DNA of 42,382 nt, taken from positions 1-42,382 of the forward strand of contig NZ_BCSR01000026.1 of NCBI RefSeq assembly GCF_001570965.1, given 5' to 3'. The position numbers and the translations under genes were made by a program. The first letter of the stretch is position 1; every line of letters begins with the position of its first letter. The notes below the pieces were generated by a model, which was given only the letters and a program-made list of their open reading frames with translations, was not told the DNA's origin and ran no database searches. Positions 33,358 through 39,678 of this stretch are shown one piece after another. The stretch is from Janibacter corallicola NBRC 107790. Lineage in GTDB: Bacteria > Actinomycetota > Actinomycetes > Actinomycetales > Dermatophilaceae.

Positions 33358-35196
33358 ATGGTCGACGTGGACGCCGCCTTCGAAGGGTCGGGCCTGACCA
33401 ACGAAGCGGTCAAGGAGTACGTGCGGCACTGGGCCGGGATCACCCAGCCGGACCGGATCGAGATCGTCAGCGCCGCCGACGACGACCGGCTCATCCAGGA
33501 GGCGCTCGAGGCCGGCGAGCTCCAGCCCGCCGGCGAGGGGCGCTACTACGCCCGCTCCTACTCCAAGGACACCGCCCGCTCCGAGGAGCGGACCATCGTG
33601 GCCACCAACGACGAGAAGGACAAGGGCGTCTACAACAACTGGCGCCCCGCCGCCGAGATGAAGGAGAAGCTGACCGAGCTGATGCGCGGTCAGTCCCAGG
33701 GGAAGACGATGTACGTCATCCCCTACCTGATGTCCCCCAAGGACAACGCCCTCGCCCAGTGGGCCGCCGGCGTGGAGCTCACCGACTCCCGCGCCGTCGT
33801 GCTGCACATGATCCGGATGTCCCGGGTCGGCGTCGAGCACGTCAACGACCTGCCCGAGCAGGACAACTTCGTGCGCGCCGTCCACGTCACCGGTGACCTG
33901 GAGAACCTCGGTCAGGGCACCCCGGACGACAAGCGGTACTTCGTCACCGTCGCCGACGAGCGGACGATCCTGCACTTCGGCTCCTCCTACGGTGGCAACG
34001 CGCTGCTCGGCAAGATCGCGCACGGCCTGCGCCAGGGCGCCTACGACGGCTGGGACACCAAGAAGTTCCTCGCCGAGCAGTACATGCTCATCGGCATCAC
34101 CGACAAGGAGACCGGCAAGCGGTACCACATCACCGGTGGCTTCCCCAGCGCCTCGGGCAAGACCAACCTCGCGATGATGCTGCCGCCGGACGCCATGGGC
34201 GACCGGTACCGGGTGGACTTCTACGGTGATGACATCGCCTGGCTGTGGGTCGACGAGAAGACCGGCAAGCTCATGGGCATGAACCCGGAGTTCGGTGTCT
34301 TCGGTGTCGCCAAGGACACCAACGAGAAGACGAACCCGACGGCCCTGCACTCCACCGACCCGGGCACCAAGGTCATCTTCACCAACGTCGCCTACAACCC
34401 GAAGACCGAGGAGGTCTGGTGGGAGGGCCGTACGCCCGAGCCGCCGGCCGACCTCGACGGGTGGCTGGACTGGAAGGGCAACCCGATCGCGGACCGGGAG
34501 CCGGGTGACGACTCCCCTTGGGCGCACCCCAACAGCCGCTTCACCACGACGCTGGGCAATGTCCCGAACGCGGCCGAGGACTTCGACGAGGCCGCCGGCG
34601 TGCCGATCGACGCGATCATCTTCGGTGGGCGCACCCGCGATCGTGAGCCGCTGATCCGCGCGATCCACGACGTGGCCGAGGGCGTCTACGACGGCCTGAC
34701 CCTGGGCGCGGAGGCGACCTTCGCCGCCGAGGGCGTCGAGGGCCAGCTGCGCTACGACCCGATGTCGAACCGGCCCTTCATGGCCTACGGCGAGGGCGAC
34801 TACGCGCGCCACTACCTCGACCTGCTGGCCCAGGTGAAGGACAAGCCGCTCTTCGCCCACGTCAACTGGTTCCAGAAGGACCCGGAGGACGGGCACTACG
34901 TGTGGCCGGGCTTCCGCGAGAACCTCCGCCCGCTGCTGTGGCTGATGCGCCTGAAGGACGGCGAGGTCACCGGCCGCAAGACGGCCGTCGGCATCCTGCC
35001 GACCGAGGAGGAGCTGGACCTGGAGGGTCTGGACCTGCCGAAGGAGGACCTCGAGCGGATCCTCTCGATCGACGTGCCGCGCTGGCAGCAGGAGATGGGC
35101 TTCCGCGAGGAGCACCTGAACCAGTTCGACCGGCTCCCGGAGGAGATCTGGGAGGCCCACCGCCGCGTCGCCAAGGACCTGCAGGACGAGGCCTGA
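33358..35196 (+). CDS. pckG: Phosphoenolpyruvate carboxykinase (GTP)
   Basis: The 612-aa enzyme converts oxaloacetate and GTP to PEP and CO2, the entry to gluconeogenesis. The P-loop GGFPSASGKTNLAMM lies near residue 260 and kinase-2 GDDIAWLWVDEKTGK near 290, and the length is that of GTP-type PEPCK rather than the ATP type. The nucleotide-binding tail (WPGFRENLRPLLWLM and the region after it) is intact. ATG 33358 is preceded by GAGAGGGA at about 8 nt. It stands alone with its own promoter and a strong terminator at 35214, and faces the fatty-acid dehydrogenase promoter. That fits carbon switching to fatty acids. Confidence 0.97.
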   Translation: MVDVDAAFEGSGLTNEAVKEYVRHWAGITQPDRIEIVSAADDDRLIQEALEAGELQPAGEGRYYARSYSKDTARSEERTIVATNDEKDKGVYNNWRPAAEMKEKLTELMRGQSQGKTMYVIPYLMSPKDNALAQWAAGVELTDSRAVVLHMIRMSRVGVEHVNDLPEQDNFVRAVHVTGDLENLGQGTPDDKRYFVTVADERTILHFGSSYGGNALLGKIAHGLRQGAYDGWDTKKFLAEQYMLIGITDKETGKRYHITGGFPSASGKTNLAMMLPPDAMGDRYRVDFYGDDIAWLWVDEKTGKLMGMNPEFGVFGVAKDTNEKTNPTALHSTDPGTKVIFTNVAYNPKTEEVWWEGRTPEPPADLDGWLDWKGNPIADREPGDDSPWAHPNSRFTTTLGNVPNAAEDFDEAAGVPIDAIIFGGRTRDREPLIRAIHDVAEGVYDGLTLGAEATFAAEGVEGQLRYDPMSNRPFMAYGEGDYARHYLDLLAQVKDKPLFAHVNWFQKDPEDGHYVWPGFRENLRPLLWLMRLKDGEVTGRKTAVGILPTEEELDLEGLDLPKEDLERILSIDVPRWQQEMGFREEHLNQFDRLPEEIWEAHRRVAKDLQDEA

Positions 35197-35213
35197 CCGA
35201 CACCGCACCTCAA

Positions 35214-35256
35214 CGAAGGGGGTGGCCCCGGGTTGATCCCGGGGTCACCCCCTTCG
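35214..35256 (+). terminator. pckG terminator with CGAAGGGGG/CCCCCTTCG arms
   Basis: A 19-bp stem (35214-35232 with 35238-35256, one G-T pair) around a 5-nt loop. The outer 9 bp on each arm are the overrepresented word and its complement. Confidence 0.9.
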
Positions 35257-35280
35257 TCGTGCTCTCCCGAGCGGACACAC

Positions 35281-35320
35281 GAGAACGGCCCGGCAGCTCA
35301 GTTGCTGCCGGGCCGTTCTC
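35281..35320 (-). terminator. Terminator of tRNA-Arg(ACG)
   Basis: GAGAACGGCCCGGCAGC (35281-35297) pairs perfectly with 35304-35320 around the 6-nt loop TCAGTT, 20 nt downstream of the minus-strand tRNA-Arg. Confidence 0.85.
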
Positions 35321-35340
35321 GGTGCTGTCTGGGCACAGAG

Positions 35341-35413
35341 CGCGCCTGTAGGGATTCGAACCCCAAACCTTCTGATCCGTAGTCAGATGCTCTATCCGTT
35401 GAGCTACAGGCGC
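35341..35413 (-). tRNA. tRNA-Arg (anticodon ACG)
   Basis: A 73-nt tRNA: acceptor GCGCCTG/CAGGCGC, anticodon loop CTACGGA giving ACG, T loop GGTTCGAATCC. A34 is the substrate of TadA (4309-4791). CCA is not encoded. Confidence 0.95.
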
Positions 35414-35550
35414 CCGCCGCCGTGACGGCGACAAGCAGAGACTGTACCCGGTCCGGCCGCCCACCACGAAATCGGACCGGCCAGGACGACTCCGCCGGCA
35501 GCGAAGGGGGCCCGCTGCGGGGTGAAGGGGCCGTCCCCCTCGGGGAATGG

Positions 35551-35586
35551 CGGGAGCCCCCGGGCCGAGCGGCTCGGGGGCTCCCG
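35551..35586 (-). terminator. Terminator of tRNA-Ser(GCT)
   Basis: CGGGAGCCCCCG on the left pairs with CGGGGGCTCCCG on the right, with one extra pair past a mismatch, directly 3' of the tRNA. Confidence 0.75.
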
Positions 35587-35591
35587 TTGCG

Positions 35592-35679
35592 CGGAGGCGG
35601 AGGGATTTGAACCCTCGACGGGGGGTGAACCCGAACCGCATTAGCAGTGCGGCGCCATAGGCCTCTAGGCGACGCCTCC
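35592..35679 (-). tRNA. tRNA-Ser (anticodon GCT)
   Basis: An 88-nt class II tRNA with acceptor GGAGGCG/CGCCTCC, anticodon loop CTGCTAA (GCT, codons AGC/AGU) and T loop GGTTCAAATCC. CCA is not encoded. Confidence 0.95.
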
Positions 35680-35749
35680 AGACAACATCGGACAGCGTAA
35701 CCGGCGACCTCCCGACCATCCAAGTCGCCTCCGCCCCGGTCGGGGACGA

Positions 35750-35784
35750 CGAAGGGCCCCCACCATTTCGGTGGGGGCCCTTCG
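35750..35784 (-). terminator. cspA terminator with CGAAGGG arms
   Basis: CGAAGGGCCCCCACC (35750-35764) pairs perfectly with 35770-35784 around the 5-nt loop ATTTC, 43 nt after the cold-shock gene stop. Confidence 0.88.
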
Positions 35785-35826
35785 CGGTTGTCGCGGCGGT
35801 TGTCACCGCGCCATGTCGACCGCTGA

Positions 35827-36030
35827 TCAGACGGGGCGAACGCCGTCGGCCTGCGGGCCCTTCGGGCCCTGGGTGACCTCGAACTCGACGCGCTGCGCCT
35901 CGTCGAGGGTCCGGTAGCCGGAGGTGTCGATCGCGGAGTAGTGAACAAACACGTCGGGGCCGCCGCCGTCCTGGGCGATGAAACCAAAGCCCTTCTCAGC
36001 GTTGAACCACTTAACGGTGCCCTGTGCCAT
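35827..36030 (-). CDS. cspA: Cold-shock protein (CspA family)
   Basis: A 67-aa single cold-shock domain. RNP1 is KGFGFIA and RNP2 is VFVHYS, both in the usual place after TVKWFN. It binds single-stranded RNA or DNA and melts structure in mRNA. ATG 36030 is preceded by AGGAAAGAAG. A long untranslated leader (36031 to about 36180), rich in local hairpins such as the GGGG/CCCC pair near 36105, lies upstream, as is usual for cold-shock genes. An internal start further up (36117) would give a basic, unrelated extension and is rejected. Confidence 0.96.
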   Translation of the reverse strand: MAQGTVKWFNAEKGFGFIAQDGGGPDVFVHYSAIDTSGYRTLDEAQRVEFEVTQGPKGPQADGVRPV

Positions 36031-36285
36031 GGGGTGAATCTTCTTTCCTGTTGAACACATCCGACCCCGCGGGCGCGGGATCGATCGGCTGCAATTCGCC
36101 CCTCTGCAGGGGTACACGCCCCTGGTAACACTGACGAGCCCGACCTGAGGAAGGGCCCATTCGCATCATGCGAGAAGTCCGGTACTGCAACTCGTCCCCG
36201 ACGCTATCAGCAATTGTGGGCCCGGGCACCACCGTGGACAGGGGCCGGACAGGCGCCCGGGCCGCACCGGTCCCGATCCGATCGG

Positions 36286-37662
36286 TCACTCCCGCAGCAA
36301 CCGCTCCAGCAGTTCCCTCGCCCACCCCGGGAGCGCCTGCTCCGGCAGCTGGACCGCCACCGCCGGGCGCTCACAGCCGACCCCGTAGCAGAAGGCGTCC
36401 GGGTGGGCCTCCTCCTTGGCCCACTGCTCGAGACCGGGATCGGCCAGCAGGTCGCGCACGCCCCGCGCGTCCGACTCCTCCAGCTGGGCCAGCCGCACCT
36501 CGCGGGACCTCGTCATTCCGGCCACCCCACCGGAGCGGGAGAGCCGCACGACCTCCGGCTCCTCACCCCCGGATCGCCGCCCGCCACCGGCGGAGGGTGA
36601 CGGGGCACCCCCTTCGTCCGGGGGCAGGCCGACCTGCGACCAGGCCTCGGCCACTGCGTCCGCCTCCACCGAGCCGTCACCGAAACGTGCCACTGCCGCG
36701 GCGCTCGTCAGTCGGGCGAAGGCGGAGAAGTCGCACTCGGGGTCGATCTCCCCGGTGATGACGTCGAACCAGATCTGCCCGGCGGACGTCCACGCCGGGC
36801 CCCCGATGGCAGTCGCGGCGAGGTAGAAGGCCTTGTTGGGGATGCCCGAATTCAGGTGCACCCCACCGTTGTCCTCCTCGGTCTCGACGTAGTCCTGCAT
36901 CGTCGCGGGCTGTGGGTCCTTGCCCATCCGAGGATCGTCGTAGGCGGTGCCGGGGGCCTTCATCGACCGCAACGCCTTGCCCTGCACGCCGTCGGCGAGC
37001 AGCTCGGCACCGATGAGCCAGTCCGCCTCGCCGGCGTCCTGCCCGAGGTGGCGCTGCTTCACGAGAACCCCGAAGACGTCCGAGCAGTGCTCGTTGAGCG
37101 CTCCGGACTGCCCTTGGTAGACCAGCTGCGAGGTGTACTGCGTGACCCCGTGGGCGAGCTCGTGGCCGATGACGTCCAGACTCGCGGTGAAGCGGTTGAA
37201 GATCTCCCCGTCCCCGTCGCCGAAGACCATCTGCTCGCCGTCCCAGAAGGCGTTGTCGTAGTCCTTGCCGTAGTGCACGCTCGCGACGAGCGGCAGGCCG
37301 GCGCCGTCGAGGGAGTTGCGCCCGTACGCCTGCCACCACAGCTGCCAGGTCTGCCCGAGGCCGTCGTAGGCCTCCGTGACGGCGACGTCGTCGCCAGCGG
37401 GGTCACCCTCGGCACGCACGAGGACGCCGGGCAGCTCCCGGCCGCCCTGCGCGTCGTGGATGGTCCGGTCCGGCGCCGGGTCGCCCGTGGCGGCCCGCCC
37501 CGCGGCAGGACGACGACCAGCCGGGGACGCCCGTCGCTCCCATCGCTCCCACAGACCCGCGTCCAGGTCCTTCGTCTGCCCGGCCGCAGCAACGAGATGC
37601 TCGCCACCGGAGCGGGAGAGCGCGGTGATGATGTGCGGCGGGATGATGCTGCAGCGCGTCAT
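36286..37662 (-). CDS. Protealysin-like M4 metalloprotease fused to emfourin-like inhibitor domain
   Basis: The 458-aa product starts MTRCSIIPPHIITAL, the short protealysin-type propeptide with the conserved PPxxL-like motif and no signal peptide. The catalytic domain has HELAH (His167, Glu168, His171), third zinc ligand Glu191 in GALNEHCSDVFG, and the catalytic His269 in GGVHLNSGIPNKAFYL. After a Gly/Ser/Arg linker (351-368) a separate domain, residues 369-458, opens VVRLSRSGGVAGMTRS. This resembles emfourin, the small protein inhibitor of protealysins usually encoded as an adjacent gene. Here both lie in one reading frame. ATG 37662 is chosen from the propeptide motif. The emfourin call is by eye. 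Confidence 0.82.
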   Translation of the reverse strand: MTRCSIIPPHIITALSRSGGEHLVAAAGQTKDLDAGLWERWERRASPAGRRPAAGRAATGDPAPDRTIHDAQGGRELPGVLVRAEGDPAGDDVAVTEAYDGLGQTWQLWWQAYGRNSLDGAGLPLVASVHYGKDYDNAFWDGEQMVFGDGDGEIFNRFTASLDVIGHELAHGVTQYTSQLVYQGQSGALNEHCSDVFGVLVKQRHLGQDAGEADWLIGAELLADGVQGKALRSMKAPGTAYDDPRMGKDPQPATMQDYVETEEDNGGVHLNSGIPNKAFYLAATAIGGPAWTSAGQIWFDVITGEIDPECDFSAFARLTSAAAVARFGDGSVEADAVAEAWSQVGLPPDEGGAPSPSAGGGRRSGGEEPEVVRLSRSGGVAGMTRSREVRLAQLEESDARGVRDLLADPGLEQWAKEEAHPDAFCYGVGCERPAVAVQLPEQALPGWARELLERLLRE

Positions 37663-37785
37663 CCACCCATTGAACTCCCCCGGCCTGACACCCGCCACCG
37701 GTTGCCGTGAATTCCCCGGGAAGAAGTGGTCGAGCCACCTGCGGCACGACGCGGTCCCTGACCAGCCGCAGCCACGGGACATCGG

Positions 37786-37872
37786 CGGAGGGCGTGGGAT
37801 TCGAACCCACGAGACGGTTACCCGCCTAGCGGTTTTCAAGACCGCCGCACTAGGCCACTATGCGAGCCCTCC
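37786..37872 (-). tRNA. tRNA-Ser (anticodon TGA)
   Basis: An 87-nt class II tRNA: acceptor GGAGGGC/GCCCTCC, anticodon loop CTTGAAA (TGA, codons UCA/UCG), T loop GGTTCGAATCC. CCA is not encoded. It completes the set of four serine tRNA classes in the window. Confidence 0.95.
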
Positions 37873-37874
37873 CA

Positions 37875-37893
37875 GCCGTCGCGGGGCGACGGC
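37875..37893 (-). terminator. Short-loop hairpin between cysE and tRNA-Ser(TGA)
   Basis: GCCGTCGC (37875-37882) pairs with GCGACGGC (37886-37893) around GGG. It may end the cysK-cysE transcript on the minus strand just before the tRNA. Confidence 0.55.
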
Positions 37894-37947
37894 GAGACCA
37901 CGGTAGGCCATGCGGCCCGGAGGGTCACGCGGTCGGCCCGGACGGCG

Positions 37948-38547
37948 CTAGATGAGCAACGCCGGGTCGGCGTACATGGCCTCCTCGACGGGGACGCTCC
38001 CGTTGCCGAGCTGCGGGTAACGCGCGACGGCCGGGACCCCGGTGGCGACGGCGCCCGTGGGGACGTCCTTGACAACCACCGAGTTCGCCCCCACGCGGAC
38101 GTTGTTGCCCACGTGCACGTCGCCGAGGATCTTCGCGCCTGCCCCGACCATGACGTTGTCGCCGAGGGTCGGGTGCCGCTTGATGCGCTTGCCGGAGGTC
38201 CCGCCGAGGGTGACGCCGTGGTAGAGCATCACGTCGTCGCCGATGACCGAGGTCTCGCCGATGACGACGCCCATGCCGTGGTCGATGAAGAAGCGGCGTC
38301 CGATGTGGGCCGCCGGATGGATCTCGACGCCGGTCACCGCTCGGGAGAGGTAGGCCAGCACCCGGGCGGGCCACCGGCGCAAGGGGTCCTGCCACCAACG
38401 GTGCGCGATCCGATGCAGCCAGATCGCGTGCAGCCCGGCGGACGTGAAGAGCACGACCCAGCGCGAGGTCGCCGCGGGGTCGCGATCCATCGCGGCCCGC
38501 ACGTCCTCGCGGATGGTGGCCCGGATCGGCAGGTGGCTCTCGCTCAT
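37948..38547 (-). CDS. cysE: Serine O-acetyltransferase
   Basis: The 199-aa product acetylates L-serine to O-acetylserine, the first step of cysteine synthesis. A helical N-terminal part is followed by a left-handed beta-helix of hexapeptide repeats ([52 protein letters not shown]), with the catalytic His in FFIDHG. It is translated 2 nt after the cysK stop. Its C-terminus lacks the usual terminal Ile tail of the bienzyme complex, but ends PALLI, which may still insert in CysK. Confidence 0.94.
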   Translation of the reverse strand: MSESHLPIRATIREDVRAAMDRDPAATSRWVVLFTSAGLHAIWLHRIAHRWWQDPLRRWPARVLAYLSRAVTGVEIHPAAHIGRRFFIDHGMGVVIGETSVIGDDVMLYHGVTLGGTSGKRIKRHPTLGDNVMVGAGAKILGDVHVGNNVRVGANSVVVKDVPTGAVATGVPAVARYPQLGNGSVPVEEAMYADPALLI

Positions 38548-38549
38548 CG

Positions 38550-39476
38550 TCAGTCCGTCAGGCCCTCGAAGAGCGGGGTGGACAGGTAGCGCTCACCGAA
38601 GTCGGGCAGGATCACGACGATCGTCTTGCCGGCGTTCTCCGGGCGACGGGCGACCTGGTCCGCGGCGGCCAGGGCGGCACCGGAGGAGATGCCGACCAGC
38701 AGGCCCTCGTCGGTGGCGGCCCTGCGGGCCCACTCGAAGGACGTGGGCGCGTCGATGGTGACGACCTCGTCGTAGATCTCGGTGTCGAGCACCTCTGGGA
38801 CGAAGTTGGCGCCGAGGCCCTGGATCTTGTGTGGCCCGGCCTCGCCGCCGGAGAGGACCGGGGACTCGGCGGGCTCGACGGCGACGAGCCTGACGTCGGA
38901 CTTCTGGGAGCGAAGGTGGCGGCCGGCACCGGTGATGGTGCCACCGGTCCCGATGCCGGAGACGACGATGTCGACCTCGCCGTCGGTGTCCTGCCAGATC
39001 TCGGGGCCGGTGGTCGCCTCGTGGATGTCCGCGTTGGCGGGGTTGGCGAACTGCTTGGCCTGGACAGCGCCGCGCTCACGAGCGATCTCCTCGGCCCTGT
39101 CGACGGCGCCCTGCATCCCCTTCGGCCCCTCGGTGAGGACGAGCTCGGCACCGAAGGCGCGCAGCAGTGCCCGGCGCTCCTTGGAGGCGGTCTCCGGCAT
39201 GGCCAGGACGACGTCGTAGCCGCGTGCCGCGCCGACCATCGCGAGCGCGATGCCGGTGTTGCCCGAGGTGGCCTCGACGATGGTCCCGCCGGGCTGGAGC
39301 GCGCCGGACTTCTCCGCTGCGTCGACGATCGCGGCACCGATGCGGTCCTTGACCGAGTTGGCCGGGTTGTAGAACTCCAGCTTGGCGGCGACGGTCGCCT
39401 CGGAGTCGATGATGCGGTTGATCCGCACGAGGGGGGTGCGGCCGGCCAGCTTGGTGGCGTCTTCGTAGATGGGCAA
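38550..39476 (-). CDS. cysK: Cysteine synthase A (O-acetylserine sulfhydrylase)
   Basis: The 308-aa PLP enzyme makes cysteine from O-acetylserine and sulfide. Lys43 in [11 protein letters not shown] holds [11 protein letters not shown] (71-78) binds the substrate carboxylate, and [10 protein letters not shown] is the phosphate-binding loop. The start is TTG 39476: GAAGGA lies about 6 nt upstream and the protein then begins [16 protein letters not shown] like other CysK enzymes. Any ATG further upstream gives an unrelated extension. cysE follows 2 nt later. An AT-rich promoter with a palindrome lies at 39540-39600. Confidence 0.96.
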   Translation of the reverse strand: MPIYEDATKLAGRTPLVRINRIIDSEATVAAKLEFYNPANSVKDRIGAAIVDAAEKSGALQPGGTIVEATSGNTGIALAMVGAARGYDVVLAMPETASKERRALLRAFGAELVLTEGPKGMQGAVDRAEEIARERGAVQAKQFANPANADIHEATTGPEIWQDTDGEVDIVVSGIGTGGTITGAGRHLRSQKSDVRLVAVEPAESPVLSGGEAGPHKIQGLGANFVPEVLDTEIYDEVVTIDAPTSFEWARRAATDEGLLVGISSGAALAAADQVARRPENAGKTIVVILPDFGERYLSTPLFEGLTD

Positions 39477-39552
39477 CGCAGGTCCTTCCGTCGATGGGCG
39501 GCGCCGCCCGACGGCGGCTCTCATGTCGCCAAGGACAGCGAATGAGGTGTTA

Positions 39553-39563
39553 TGGATATTCCA
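39553..39563. promoter_or_regulatory. Palindromic operator candidate before cysK
   Basis: TGGATATTCCA is an imperfect palindrome in the most AT-rich stretch of this gap, about 80-90 nt upstream of cysK and 115 nt upstream of the divergent Fe-S reductase. Rrf2-type regulators use similar GGAATA-containing sites; that link is only suggestive. Confidence 0.35.
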
Positions 39564-39665
39564 ACACCCCGTTATTTGATTGTGCAACAGTATCCCGACC
39601 GGTGAGCACGGCGTGGGTGACGAGGGACGCATCACCTCGGGACCCCTTGTGGCGCAACGGCTCAC

Positions 39666-39671
39666 TAGACT
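39666..39671 (+). promoter_or_regulatory. -10 element TAGACT of Fe-S reductase gene (leaderless)
   Basis: TAGACT lies 7 nt before ATG 39679 with no Shine-Dalgarno between. Confidence 0.6.
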
Positions 39672-39678
39672 GCCCGCC

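Noticed and set aside
33157-35208. A 683-codon minus-strand open frame opposite pckG
   Set aside because: Antisense shadow caused by codon bias; pckG is unmistakable.
35341-37872. Integration site of a mobile element at the tRNA genes
   Set aside because: No integrase, direct attachment repeats or foreign composition is seen next to any of the five tRNAs.
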